A model generated the notes under the pieces. That model did not search any database. It saw nothing but the letters and a program-made list of their open reading frames with translations, and was not told the DNA's origin. The position numbers and the translations under genes are program-made. A stretch of 64,000 nt of DNA from Enterobacter ludwigii (GTDB lineage Bacteria > Pseudomonadota > Gammaproteobacteria > Enterobacterales > Enterobacteriaceae): NCBI GenBank assembly GCA_900068845.1, contig CEFQ01000004.1, positions 124,159 to 188,158 of the forward strand, written 5' to 3'. This document shows, in pieces, positions 11,422 through 20,506 of the stretch (position 1 is its first letter; every line of letters begins with the position of its first letter).

Positions 11422-12186
11422 ATGAGTCAGTTATTTTCCCTCGAAGGCAAGCGTGTGTTGTTGACCGGTTCGGCGCGCGGCATTGGGTTTCTTTTGGCGC
11501 GCGGACTGGCTGAAGCCGGTGCCGAAGTGATCGTTAACGCCACCACCGCTGAAGGTGCGGAGAAGGGCGCCGCGCAGTTACGTGAGTTGGGATTACGTGC
11601 GCACGCCAAAGCTTTTGATGTCACGCAATCGTCGCAGGTCAAGCAGGCGGTTGATGAGATAGAAGCGGAGTGGGGCGCGATAGATGTGCTGGTGAACAAT
11701 GCGGGCATTCAGCGCCGTCGGCCATTCCTCGAATTCCCGGAGCAGGACTGGAATGACGTCATCGCAGTAAACCAGACCGCCGTATTTCTGGTTTCGCAAA
11801 CCGTGGCGAAAAAAATGGTGGAGCGGCAGCAGGGCAAAATCATCAATATTGGTTCAATGCAGAGCGAATTAGGCCGCGACACCATCACCCCTTACGCCGC
11901 CTCAAAAGGTGCCGTCACCATGCTGACGCGCGGTATGTGCGTGGAGTTGGCGCGTCACAATATTCAGGTGAATGCCATTGCGCCAGGCTATTTCGTCACT
12001 GAAATGACCCAAGCGCTGGCTGACGATCCCGCCTTTACCGGCTGGCTGACCAAGCGCACACCCGCTGCACGCTGGGGCAAGCCGGAAGAGCTGATTGGCG
12101 CAGCAGTATTCCTCGCATCGGCTGCGTCCAACTTCGTTAACGGCCATCTGCTGTTCGTTGATGGCGGCATGCGTGTTGCCGTGTGA
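11422..12186 (+). CDS. idnO: Gluconate 5-dehydrogenase (5-keto-D-gluconate 5-reductase)
   Basis: IdnO reduces 5-ketogluconate to D-gluconate, the second step of the pathway. It is a classical short-chain dehydrogenase of 254 residues, with the cofactor loop GSARGIG, the NNAG motif, and the catalytic Ser-Tyr-Lys (IGSMQS; YAASK). I prefer the ATG at 11422 because AAGGAG at 11411-11416 is correctly spaced; a GTG at 11419 is too close to that site. It follows idnD by nine bases and is surely co-transcribed with it. Confidence 0.93.
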   Translation: MSQLFSLEGKRVLLTGSARGIGFLLARGLAEAGAEVIVNATTAEGAEKGAAQLRELGLRAHAKAFDVTQSSQVKQAVDEIEAEWGAIDVLVNNAGIQRRRPFLEFPEQDWNDVIAVNQTAVFLVSQTVAKKMVERQQGKIINIGSMQSELGRDTITPYAASKGAVTMLTRGMCVELARHNIQVNAIAPGYFVTEMTQALADDPAFTGWLTKRTPAARWGKPEELIGAAVFLASAASNFVNGHLLFVDGGMRVAV

Positions 12187-12265
12187 TGCCAGGGCGCGGC
12201 TGGCGTTATCGCCGGGCCGCGCCTAAACCTTAATCACCCCTCTGTATTCCTAAGGATAATAAAAA

Positions 12266-13585
12266 ATGCCAATAACCATCATTGTGCTGGGTGTGATACT
12301 GCTGCTGGTGTTGATGATTGTTTTTAAGGTCAATGGCTTTATTGCGTTAGTGTTTGTCTCGGCGGTAGTCGGTATTGCCGAAGGTATGACGCCGCTGAAT
12401 GTCATGGCTTCGATCCAGAAAGGTATCGGTTCGACGCTGGGCGGATTAGCGATGATCCTCGGTTTCGGCGCCATGCTCGGGCGGCTGGTTTCCGATACCG
12501 GTGCAGCACAACGTGTGGCCACCACGCTGATCGCCGCTTTTGGAAAGGAGCGGTTGCAATGGGCGTTGGTGGTGACCGGACTGATCGTAGGTCTGGCGAT
12601 GTTCTATGAAGTTGGCTTCGTGCTGCTGCTGCCGCTGGTGTTCACTATCGTGGCGGCCGCCGGTTTGCCGCTGTTGTATGTCGGTGTGCCAATGGTGGCT
12701 GCGCTCTCGGTAACCCACTGCTTCCTGCCACCACATCCCGGTCCAACGGCGATTGCCACCATCTTTGGCGCCAATCTCGGTACGACATTGCTGTACGGCA
12801 TGATCATCACCATTCCAACAGTGATTATTGCCGGACCGGTTTTCTCGAAGTTTCTCAAGAGTTTTGAGAAGTCACCGCCGGAAGGGCTGTATAACCCAAA
12901 AATTTTCACGGAAGAAGAGATGCCGGGCTTCGGTATCAGTATCTTTGCCGCGGTGATTCCAGTGGTGCTGATGGCGATTGCCGCCGTCTTTGAATTGACC
13001 ACACCGAAAGAGAACGCGCTGCGTCAGTTCTTCGAATTCATTGGTAATCCGGCGGTGGCGCTGTTTATCGCGGTAGTGATTGCAGTGCTGACGTTGGGGC
13101 TGCGCAATGGTCGTAAGATGGAAGAAGTGATGGATATGTGCGGCGAATCGATTGCCGCCATCGCCATGATCATTTTTATCATTGCGGGTGGCGGTGCGTT
13201 CAAACAGGTGCTGGTGGACAGCGGCGTCGGTAACTACATCGCCGATATGATGAAGGGATCGTCACTGTCACCGCTGCTGATGTGCTGGACGGTTGCGGCG
13301 ATGCTGCGTGTAGCGCTGGGTTCCGCCACGGTGGCGGCCATTACCACCGCCGGCATTGTGACGCCCATTATCGCTGCCACACATGCCGATCCGGCTTTGA
13401 TGGTGCTGGCGGTAGGTTCCGGCAGCGTGATCGCTTCACACGTTAACGATCCCGGCTTCTGGCTATTCAAGGGCTACTTTAACCTCAGCGTGGTGGAAAC
13501 CCTGAAAACCTGGACGGTGATGGAAACGCTGATCTCGATTCTCGGTTTAGCCGGCGTACTGGCGCTCAATGCGGTAATTCACTGA
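12266..13585 (+). CDS. idnT: L-idonate/gluconate permease (GntP family)
   Basis: This is a 439-residue inner-membrane transporter, the same length as E. coli IdnT. It consists of about a dozen hydrophobic segments. Family-typical stretches are visible: GFGAMLGRL, FYEVGFVLLLPL, THCFLPPHPGPTAIA and GSGSVIASHVNDPGFW. It imports L-idonate and probably gluconate or 5-ketogluconate. It is the third gene of the idn cluster, 79 bp after idnO and preceded by AAGGA. Members of the GntP family are hard to tell apart by sequence, so the name rests on the idnD-idnO context. Confidence 0.88.
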   Translation: MPITIIVLGVILLLVLMIVFKVNGFIALVFVSAVVGIAEGMTPLNVMASIQKGIGSTLGGLAMILGFGAMLGRLVSDTGAAQRVATTLIAAFGKERLQWALVVTGLIVGLAMFYEVGFVLLLPLVFTIVAAAGLPLLYVGVPMVAALSVTHCFLPPHPGPTAIATIFGANLGTTLLYGMIITIPTVIIAGPVFSKFLKSFEKSPPEGLYNPKIFTEEEMPGFGISIFAAVIPVVLMAIAAVFELTTPKENALRQFFEFIGNPAVALFIAVVIAVLTLGLRNGRKMEEVMDMCGESIAAIAMIIFIIAGGGAFKQVLVDSGVGNYIADMMKGSSLSPLLMCWTVAAMLRVALGSATVAAITTAGIVTPIIAATHADPALMVLAVGSGSVIASHVNDPGFWLFKGYFNLSVVETLKTWTVMETLISILGLAGVLALNAVIH

Positions 13586-13592
13586 TCGATCA

Positions 13593-13614
13593 GGCTTCAC
13601 AAGGATGTGAAGCC
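13593..13614. terminator. Hairpin between convergent idnT and the PgeF-like gene
   Basis: A perfect 8-bp stem (GGCTTCAC / GTGAAGCC, loop of 6) sits immediately after idnT and before the convergent stop codon. There is no clear T-tract, so it may work weakly in both directions. Confidence 0.45.
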
Positions 13615-13615
13615 C

Positions 13616-14335
13616 TTAACCTCGCGTACGGATCCATGAGAAACGTGACTGATAGCCGCTGTCAAAATGGGTGTTATAGCGATAGCTGGAACCCGACTCC
13701 GCCATGCAGTAGGTGCAAACGTTCAGTACCTCAATATGTTCCGCCACGATTCCCCGCTCTAACAGCAAGCGCTGCGCCAGATTAGGCAAATCAAACCAGA
13801 TTCCGTCTTGCTTTGCCCCGGCCTGCGGACGGATCGCTTGCGCATTGTGCGGCTGCCGAGAGGAATATGGCAACGGTGGAAGATCGTGACGATCCTGCAT
13901 CTGCGCCAGCCAATCTTTACCCAACTCATAGCAGCACGGCCCGATCGCCGGACCGATTGCCACGCGCAGCGTTTCACGGCTGGCACCGCGTTCCAGCAGA
14001 CGGTCAATGGCGTTATTCAACACGCCACCCAGCGTACCTTTTAATCCGGCGTGTACCGCCGCAACTTGCTGCTGTTGCGGATCGGCAAATAACACCGGCA
14101 GACAATCGGCGGTATACACCGCAACCGGCAGATGATCTTCGCTAATCAAGCCATCCGATTCGCACCGCTTAGGCGGAATGTTTTGGCTTGCCAGCAACAC
14201 GTTAGCGCTGTGACGCTGTTGGCCGTAAGCGGCATTAACTGGAACCGGCTGGCCAGCGAGCTGAAAGGCATATTCCAGCCAGGATAAGTCATCCAGCAGT
14301 CTTGAACGTGGACCGCTATGTTGGTGCTGTGCCAT
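13616..14335 (-). CDS. PgeF/YfiH-like polyphenol-oxidase family protein (second paralogue)
   Basis: The 239-residue protein belongs to the laccase-domain YfiH/YlmD family, with metal/catalytic stretches VYTADCLPVLFAD, AAVHAGLKGT and IGPCCYELG. Members act on nucleosides or on mis-incorporated peptidoglycan residues (PgeF). The pgeF gene proper normally sits next to rluD and clpB, which are absent here, so this is probably a paralogue and I withhold the symbol. A good ribosome site (GAGGAGA) precedes the ATG at 14335. The gene is convergent with idnT and divergent from the phosphatase lipoprotein gene. Confidence 0.82.
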   Translation of the reverse strand: MAQHQHSGPRSRLLDDLSWLEYAFQLAGQPVPVNAAYGQQRHSANVLLASQNIPPKRCESDGLISEDHLPVAVYTADCLPVLFADPQQQQVAAVHAGLKGTLGGVLNNAIDRLLERGASRETLRVAIGPAIGPCCYELGKDWLAQMQDRHDLPPLPYSSRQPHNAQAIRPQAGAKQDGIWFDLPNLAQRLLLERGIVAEHIEVLNVCTYCMAESGSSYRYNTHFDSGYQSRFSWIRTRG

Positions 14336-14441
14336 AAGTGTCTCCTCTCACCAAACGGCTGCATTCTGCTGCCCACAGCTTACGTTAACTGCTACATTTT
14401 TAAAGCTTTACAAAAACTGACCCTAATCACTTAAGGATGAA

Positions 14442-15254
14442 ATGATGAAGAAAACCACTTTGCTGGCGGCGTCCGGCTTAATGGCGTTGGCGTTGACCGG
14501 TTGTGCGCAACCCTCCAAACAGCAGGCGCAGCAGCAGCTCGGTCAGCAATCGGTACTGGCAGTGAACTGGTTCCAGCAATCCGGCGAATATCAGGCATTG
14601 AGCTGGCAGGCGTTTAACAGTGCGCGCATGGCCTTTGATCAGGCGCCATCGCTGGCGGGTAAACCGAAAGCGGTTATCGTCGATTTAGATGAAACGATGA
14701 TCGATAACAGCGCCTATAGCGCGTGGCAGGCTAAAAACGGTCAGCCCTTCTCCGGTAAAACCTGGTCAGCCTGGACGCAGGCGCGTCAGGCAACAGCGGT
14801 TCCGGGGGCTGTGGAGTTTGCCAATTACGTGAATAGCCACGGCGGCACCATGTTCTATATCTCCAACCGCGATCAAAAAGATTATGCCGCAACGGTGGAG
14901 AACCTAAACAAGCTGGGCTTCACCGGCGTGAGCGATAAAACGGTGCGCCTCAGCACGGGCAATTCCAACAAGCAAGAGCGCTTCGACGCCGTGAAAAACG
15001 CCGGTTACAACGTGGTGCTGTATGTGGGTGACAACCTGAATGACTTTGGCGGTTCAACCTGGCATCAGGGGAATGCGCAGCGTCAACAGTTCGTTAGCCT
15101 TAACTATCAGCGTTTTGGCACCCAGTTCATCGTGTTACCGAACCCTCTGTATGGCGACTGGGAAAGTGGCATGGCGGAGAACTACAACAAACTGACACCT
15201 GAACAGCAATTGCAGGTACGTGAAGCGCGTATGAAAGCGTGGAACGGTAAATAA
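14442..15254 (+). CDS. 5'-nucleotidase, lipoprotein e(P4) family (class C acid phosphatase)
   Basis: The protein has 270 residues. A lipoprotein signal peptide ends in the lipobox LALTGC (Cys at about 21), so the product should be anchored in the outer membrane facing the periplasm. The HAD phosphatase motif I reads DLDETM (Asp nucleophile), and later acidic motif GDNLNDFG completes the active site. The family removes phosphate from nucleotides such as NMN and from other phosphomonoesters. Two adjacent ATGs (14442, 14445) follow a ribosome site AAGGA. It appears to be a single-gene unit. Confidence 0.88.
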   Translation: MMKKTTLLAASGLMALALTGCAQPSKQQAQQQLGQQSVLAVNWFQQSGEYQALSWQAFNSARMAFDQAPSLAGKPKAVIVDLDETMIDNSAYSAWQAKNGQPFSGKTWSAWTQARQATAVPGAVEFANYVNSHGGTMFYISNRDQKDYAATVENLNKLGFTGVSDKTVRLSTGNSNKQERFDAVKNAGYNVVLYVGDNLNDFGGSTWHQGNAQRQQFVSLNYQRFGTQFIVLPNPLYGDWESGMAENYNKLTPEQQLQVREARMKAWNGK

Positions 15255-15841
15255 TTCATTATGTGAAATAGCGTCTGTCCTGGCAGGCGCATTAATGCCC
15301 TCTTCAGGACCATGCATATTTACATTCATCCGTAACTATTATTCTCCTTACTTTTTTCCTGATTTCTTACTTTATTAATTCGATAAGAATAGTGAAATAT
15401 ATTGCATTATTTGCAAAAAGGCAGTGAATCACGCTAATCATAAATTTTATAATTAGGATTCTTCTCAGCTCAAAAGGTTTAGCTTATACCGCCAATCGAA
15501 AGGCACAGTATTGATGCGTGTAATTTTTTGTAATTGCATTGAGAATATAATATTTATAAATCATCTCATTTGATTGTTAATATTGGTTTTTATAGGGCTG
15601 TCCTACTTTTTCATTCCTTGCATAAACTTACCTGATTCATACGTTTATTGAATGTTTGTTTACAAAAATGCTTACTTTGTCGCTGTTAGAAATATTCATG
15701 ATGCAACGCTATGCTTAAGCGTCTATAAACAATTTTTGTGAGGAAGTTCTGCTTTCATCCTCAATTGTTCTCCATAGCCGCGTTTAATGACGTCGCTATT
15801 TACCTGAAAGCGATATTTCTAAACGTAGAGAGAAGATTATT
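15255..15841. other. Long AT-rich intergenic region before the sulP leader
   Basis: Nearly 590 bases with no credible protein gene. The DNA is distinctly AT-rich compared with the flanks, especially 15320-15700. The first 45 bases contain short G+C inverted repeats that could end the phosphatase transcript, without a good T-tract. I see no RNA gene I can name. The right part should contain the promoter for the SulP transporter. Confidence 0.45.
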
Positions 15842-15940
15842 GTGACGATCCTGAAAGCCTTATTAGCGAAAAATCGCAGTTGGGATTTGCAGCGCTGCGA
15901 GCGGTTAATTATTCAGCCTGCAGAGGAAACGATTCCATGA
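15842..15940 (+). CDS. Short upstream frame (32 residues) overlapping the sulP start
   Basis: A GTG-started frame of 33 codons ends in TGA that overlaps the SulP ATG as ATGA (15937-15940), the classical arrangement for translational coupling. The upstream ribosome site is purine-rich but not canonical. The peptide begins MTILKALLAKNRSWDL, reminiscent of the N-terminus of beta-carbonic anhydrases (LLxxNRxW). It could be a leader peptide, a remnant of a carbonic anhydrase gene, or chance. Confidence 0.35.
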   Translation: MTILKALLAKNRSWDLQRCERLIIQPAEETIP

Positions 15941-17412
15941 ATATAAATACACTTCGTCAGGATATTCCGGCTGGTTTAGTGGTGTTTCTTGTCGCACTGC
16001 CGCTCTGTCTGGGCATTGCACAAGCGAGCGGATTGCCACCTTTTGCCGGTCTGCTTACTGGCGTGATTGGCGGTTTGCTGGTCACTGCGCTTAGCCCATC
16101 GCGCTTTGCGGTCAGCGGTCCGGCTGCGGGATTGGTGACAATTGTGGTCGCGTCAATCGCCACGTTAGGAAGCTTTTCCGCCTTTCTCACCGCGCTGATT
16201 TTGGCTGGGGTGTTGCAATGCCTATTTGGCTTAGTGCGTGCAGGACGTTTTATCGCGCTGGTACCAAGCAGCGTCATTAAAGGCATGCTGGCGGCGATTG
16301 GTATTCTGCTGATTATGCAGCAAATTCCGGTGGCATTCGGCGCAGCGGGTGATGTCGAGCTGCTTGCGTTGGTCAACGGTGAGTTTCAATTTTCGAGCAG
16401 TGCGATGCTGGTTGCCGGTGTGGGGCTGATCATTTTATGGCTGTGGACTACTCCGCTAATCAAATCGGTGAAAGCACTAAGTTGGATGCCGGGCCCGTTA
16501 GTCGCGGTGCTGGTGGGGTGTGCCGCTACGGTATTTGGCGATCGCCTGTTTCCAACGCTGGCCGAAGGCTTGCCACGTATCACACTGCCTGCTTTTGATA
16601 GCATGTCTGCGCTGGTGGCTGAGCTGGAAACGCCAGATTGGCAAGCGTGGCAGAACCCTTCAGTTTGGATGGTGGCCGTGACGCTGGCGCTGGTGGCGAG
16701 TCTTGAGACGCTGCTCAGCCAGGAAGCACTGAAGAAACTGCGCCCGCAAAATCCTGCACCTTCACCCAATAAAGAGATGTTTGCGCAGGGCATTGGTAAC
16801 CTGACCGCCGGTTTCCTTGGTGCAATGCCGATTACCGCAGTGATCGTGCGCAGCTCGGTGAATGTTAGCGTTGGCGCCCAAACCAAGCTGTCGATTCTCA
16901 TTCATGGTGTGCTGTTGTTAATTTGTGGGCTGTGGTTCAGTAATCTGCTTAACGCGATTCCACTTGCCAGTCTTGCGGCGGTGCTGCTCTATACCGGCTA
17001 TAAGCTGGCCACGCCGCGCCTGTTCATTGAGCAGATACGTATGGGGCCGCAGCAATATGTGCCATTCCTTGCCACCATCGGCGGCATTATCGTATTTGGC
17101 ATGCTGGCCGGTATCGGAATAGGTATCGCTACCCAAATCCTCTACAGCATTTATAAAAGCCATCGCAATGCATTGCAGCTCACGCGCCATGACGATCACT
17201 ACGTTTTGCGTTTCCAGCAGAATCTGACTTTCATGCACAATCCGAAGCTGCAGGGATTACTGGCCGAGATTCCGGAAAACAGTGTGGTGATTGTGGATCA
17301 CGATAATGCCGAGTATATGGATCCCGATGTTAAAGCCGTGCTGAAAGACTTTGGTGAAAATGCGCGGGAACGCGGTATTCGTCTTAGTCAGTGGCCCGTT
17401 GCGGTGAAATAG
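15937..17412 (+). CDS. SulP-family inorganic anion transporter
   Basis: The protein has 491 residues when started at ATG 15937, which has AGAGGA nine bases upstream; an in-frame start at 15880 is less likely. The N-terminus shows the SulP signature region (PAGLVVFLVALPLCLGIAQA; SRFAVSGPAAG), followed by about ten further membrane segments. The C-terminal ~90 residues contain a short STAS-like domain. SulP proteins carry sulfate, bicarbonate or dicarboxylates across the inner membrane; the substrate cannot be read from sequence. A small overlapping frame precedes it and a strong terminator follows. Confidence 0.87.
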   Translation: MNINTLRQDIPAGLVVFLVALPLCLGIAQASGLPPFAGLLTGVIGGLLVTALSPSRFAVSGPAAGLVTIVVASIATLGSFSAFLTALILAGVLQCLFGLVRAGRFIALVPSSVIKGMLAAIGILLIMQQIPVAFGAAGDVELLALVNGEFQFSSSAMLVAGVGLIILWLWTTPLIKSVKALSWMPGPLVAVLVGCAATVFGDRLFPTLAEGLPRITLPAFDSMSALVAELETPDWQAWQNPSVWMVAVTLALVASLETLLSQEALKKLRPQNPAPSPNKEMFAQGIGNLTAGFLGAMPITAVIVRSSVNVSVGAQTKLSILIHGVLLLICGLWFSNLLNAIPLASLAAVLLYTGYKLATPRLFIEQIRMGPQQYVPFLATIGGIIVFGMLAGIGIGIATQILYSIYKSHRNALQLTRHDDHYVLRFQQNLTFMHNPKLQGLLAEIPENSVVIVDHDNAEYMDPDVKAVLKDFGENARERGIRLSQWPVAVK

Positions 17413-17449
17413 CCATAAGTCTTCGCTGGAATAAACGTTTTAAAACTAA

Positions 17450-17481
17450 AAAATCGGATATCTCGGATAGCCGATTTTTTT
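17450..17481 (+). terminator. Rho-independent terminator after sulP
   Basis: A hairpin AAATCGG-a-TATC-tcg-GATA-g-CCGATTT followed by a run of T lies about 40 bases after the stop codon. Confidence 0.85.
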
Positions 17482-17706
17482 ATTTACAGGGCATAATTGC
17501 CGCAAGTTACATCCTTTATCTCAGGCGTTTCCACAATGCCATTTGGCCGACGCTGCTTTTTATAGCAGGTTGAGCGCCGCCCAGCCGCAGAGTAGGATGA
17601 CGAACACTTGCTTAATTACCGAATCATCGCACGGTTATTTCCGGTTTAATGCTTGCTGATGCCTATGGCTGATGCCGGCACTTTCCAGGTTACAGGGTTC
17701 AGACGT

Positions 17707-19131
17707 ATGCGCGTTATGCTGTTTGAAGAGAATAATTTTAAAAAGAATGCTCTCACACTGTTCTTCATTACGCTGTTTTTCTGCTTTATTGGCAGCCATT
17801 TACGCATCCCCGAAGAGTTTTCTCTGTTCTGGCCGGTCAATGCGTTGGTAGCCGGTTTAATGGTGAGGAACCCGTTTTTGCACACCACCTCCAGCTATCT
17901 GGTGTGCTTCAGTGCGATGATATTTAACGACACGGTATTTTCCGGCTGGGCGCTGCCCGCGTTTACGGTTAATTTTGCCAATATCCTGTTTATCCTCGTC
18001 GCGGTCAGCATGCTGATCAAACATCTGCAACGACCTTCAGCCAATAGTCAGGTGTTCAATGCTATGCGCATTTTTCCCGCCTGTTTTCTTGCTGCTGCAG
18101 CTTGTGCAACCTGGGGGGCGTGGGCGCAGGATATCGACTTCAATGCACGCTTTATCGTGGCGTGGAGTGACTGGTTTAGCGAACAATTCTCCACTTCTCT
18201 GATGTTACTGCCAGTAATGCTGGCACGCCCGCTACGCTCGGTCTCACCCCGCACCTTGTTGCATCCCGGGAAACTACTGCCGCTGGCGGCGGTGCTGTTG
18301 TCGTTGATTATCGGGGCAATGATTGGTGGGGCGGGCAGCCTGACGTTCCCGGTGCCGGCGCTCATTTGGTGCGCCATCGTACTCCCCATCCCGCTGACCA
18401 GTTTGCTGATTCTGATAACGGGTATTACCGAGATTGTGCTGGTATCCCACGGAGTCATGAACATTCAGGGTGACGACGCGCTGCTGCCGATTAGCCATCT
18501 CACGTCGGCACGCCTCGGCGTGGCCACCGTCGCGCTCAGTCCATTGCTGGTTGCCGTGAGCATGGACGCCATTCGCCAGTTGAATTATCGCCTCGCGTTA
18601 CGCGCTAATTTTGATTTCCTCACCCAGCTGTTGTCGCGTTCCGGCCTGTATGAAAGCCTGAGAAATGAACCCTTTTCGCAGCAGCGTGAAGTAGGTGTAG
18701 TCATGCTCGATGTTGACTATTTCAAGGCCATTAACGACAATTTTGGCCACGATGCCGGCGATTGTGTGTTGGAAGAGATTGCGCGGAGGATTCAACGCGT
18801 GGTCGGTAATCGTGGCATGGTGTGTCGTTTCGGTGGGGAAGAGTTTGTGGTGGTCGTGTTTGATTGTAGCCACAGCCAGCTCTACCAGCTGGCCGAAACG
18901 GTGCGTCAGGCGATGGTCAAAGAGAAGTTCTGGATTCAGGGCAACACGGTGACGGTTACAGCCAGTTTAGGCCTGGCGCGCGGCAGTGCGCAGACTGAGC
19001 GGGAATGGCCGAGCGTCATTAACCGTTTGGTTTCAGCGGCGGACAAGAATTTGTATCTCTCTAAACGCAACGGTCGTAATCAAACCTCACCGGCGATGGA
19101 ACCGCGTAGCATAATGAATGACGTGGCCTGA
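17707..19131 (+). CDS. Diguanylate cyclase with MASE1-like membrane sensor
   Basis: It makes cyclic di-GMP from two GTP. The N-terminal ~290 residues form an MASE1-like integral membrane sensor (FSLFWPVNALVAGLMVR near the start and about eight hydrophobic helices). The C-terminal GGDEF domain has an intact active site FGGEEF and metal-binding MLDVDYFKAIND. The position of the inhibitory RxxD site, five residues before GGEEF, reads GNRG, so product inhibition is probably absent. The start is uncertain: in-frame candidates are TTG 17653, ATG 17659, 17665, 17707 and 17716, none with a clear ribosome site. It is convergent with ddlA and close to the type I secretion operon, which suggests control of adhesion. 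Confidence 0.87.
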   Translation: MRVMLFEENNFKKNALTLFFITLFFCFIGSHLRIPEEFSLFWPVNALVAGLMVRNPFLHTTSSYLVCFSAMIFNDTVFSGWALPAFTVNFANILFILVAVSMLIKHLQRPSANSQVFNAMRIFPACFLAAAACATWGAWAQDIDFNARFIVAWSDWFSEQFSTSLMLLPVMLARPLRSVSPRTLLHPGKLLPLAAVLLSLIIGAMIGGAGSLTFPVPALIWCAIVLPIPLTSLLILITGITEIVLVSHGVMNIQGDDALLPISHLTSARLGVATVALSPLLVAVSMDAIRQLNYRLALRANFDFLTQLLSRSGLYESLRNEPFSQQREVGVVMLDVDYFKAINDNFGHDAGDCVLEEIARRIQRVVGNRGMVCRFGGEEFVVVVFDCSHSQLYQLAETVRQAMVKEKFWIQGNTVTVTASLGLARGSAQTEREWPSVINRLVSAADKNLYLSKRNGRNQTSPAMEPRSIMNDVA

Positions 19132-19145
19132 GCCACGTCCGCCTT

Positions 19146-20240
19146 TCACACGCTGCTTTTCAGTTGGCTGGTTTGCTGGTGACGTTGCTGCGCCAGCTCA
19201 ATCAGACGGGAAATCAGCTCGCTGTAGCTCAAGCCGGCTGCCTGCCATAACTTCGGATACATGCTGATGTTGGTGAATCCGGGTAATGTATTGACTTCAT
19301 TGACAATGATTTCGCCAATGTCCGTCAGGAACACGTCAACGCGCGCCAGACCAAAACACTCTAATGCCTGAAACGCGGTAATCGCCACCTTACGAATCGC
19401 ATCGCTGGCTTCATCGCTGATCGCGGCAGGAACCACCACCTGCGCGCCACTTTCGCTGATGTATTTGGTGTCATACGAGTAGAAGGCGTCATGCACGACC
19501 ACTTCGCCGCACGGGCTGGCTTCCGGTGCATCATTACCCAACACCGCGCATTCAATCTCACGACCTTTAATACCTTGCTCGATCAAGACTTTGCGATCGA
19601 AAGTAAAAGCCAGCTCCAGAGCAGCAGCAAATTCTTCAAGGCTGTCGACTTTACTTACGCCAACCGACGATCCCTGGTTAGCCGGTTTGATAAACAGTGG
19701 CAAGCCCAAGCGCGCGATGACGGCCTCGGCATCAACATGCGCTCGCTGCGCCTGCGTCACACTGATCCACGGGGCGACATTAAGTCCGGCATCGCGCAGC
19801 AGACGTTTGGTGAAATCCTTGTCCATGCTGACGGCGGAACCGAGCACGTCGGAACCAACAAACGGCAGATTGGCCATGCGTAACAAACCCTGCAGCGAGC
19901 CATCTTCACCCAGCGTGCCGTGTACGATCGGGAAAATCACATCTACCTGTGACAGCGGCTGTGCCTGCTGACGGGTAATCAACTGTTGCGAGGAACTTCC
20001 AGGTACTAGCGCGACATTTTCACCTGAACGATTAAGGGCAATGAGCGTAGGATTCTCAGCGTTGAGTAAAAAACCCGATGCATCATTAAGATGCCATTCA
20101 CCCTGTTTATCAATTCCCAGTAAAACCACCTCATACTTGCTCTTATCGATGGCTTCGAGGATGTTTTTGGCTGATTGTAATGACACTTCATGCTCAGCCG
20201 ACTTGCCGCCAAACACTATCCCTACACGCTGTTTTGCCAT
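19146..20240 (-). CDS. ddlA: D-alanine--D-alanine ligase A
   Basis: DdlA joins two D-alanines with ATP for peptidoglycan precursor synthesis in the cytoplasm. The 364-residue length equals E. coli DdlA, and the sequence follows it closely: [21 protein letters not shown] at the N-terminus, the ATP-grasp segments [14 protein letters not shown] and EVNTLPGFT, and [12 protein letters not shown]. The gene is convergent with the cyclase gene and divergent from the type I secretion operon. Confidence 0.94.
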   Translation of the reverse strand: MAKQRVGIVFGGKSAEHEVSLQSAKNILEAIDKSKYEVVLLGIDKQGEWHLNDASGFLLNAENPTLIALNRSGENVALVPGSSSQQLITRQQAQPLSQVDVIFPIVHGTLGEDGSLQGLLRMANLPFVGSDVLGSAVSMDKDFTKRLLRDAGLNVAPWISVTQAQRAHVDAEAVIARLGLPLFIKPANQGSSVGVSKVDSLEEFAAALELAFTFDRKVLIEQGIKGREIECAVLGNDAPEASPCGEVVVHDAFYSYDTKYISESGAQVVVPAAISDEASDAIRKVAITAFQALECFGLARVDVFLTDIGEIIVNEVNTLPGFTNISMYPKLWQAAGLSYSELISRLIELAQQRHQQTSQLKSSV

Positions 20241-20309
20241 TGCTATTTGTCCGATTGCGATAAAGCGAGCCAGTAAGATAACACGCCCAGGACAGCCATC
20301 AACAGCCTT

Positions 20310-20340
20310 GCTTTTTCCTGCATAAAGTCATGGAAAAAGC
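20310..20340. repeat. 9-bp inverted repeat upstream of the type I secretion operon
   Basis: GCTTTTTCC and GGAAAAAGC form perfect arms separated by 13 bases in the ddlA/secretion-operon divergent region. It could be an operator or a transcript hairpin. There is no T-tract on the plus strand. Confidence 0.4.
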
Positions 20341-20506
20341 CTGTCGTCGTGCCCTTAGTCACGACTTTAAACAATTATTCATAACCGTTTGAGACAAGTC
20401 TTGGACGGCTCAAAACCTGCCTTCTGTCAGACTTTTCCCAATTCAAACAGGTACAACGGTGGGCAATGTGCTCACCGTTTTTTGTCAGGTTTACAGGAGT
20501 TGGGAA

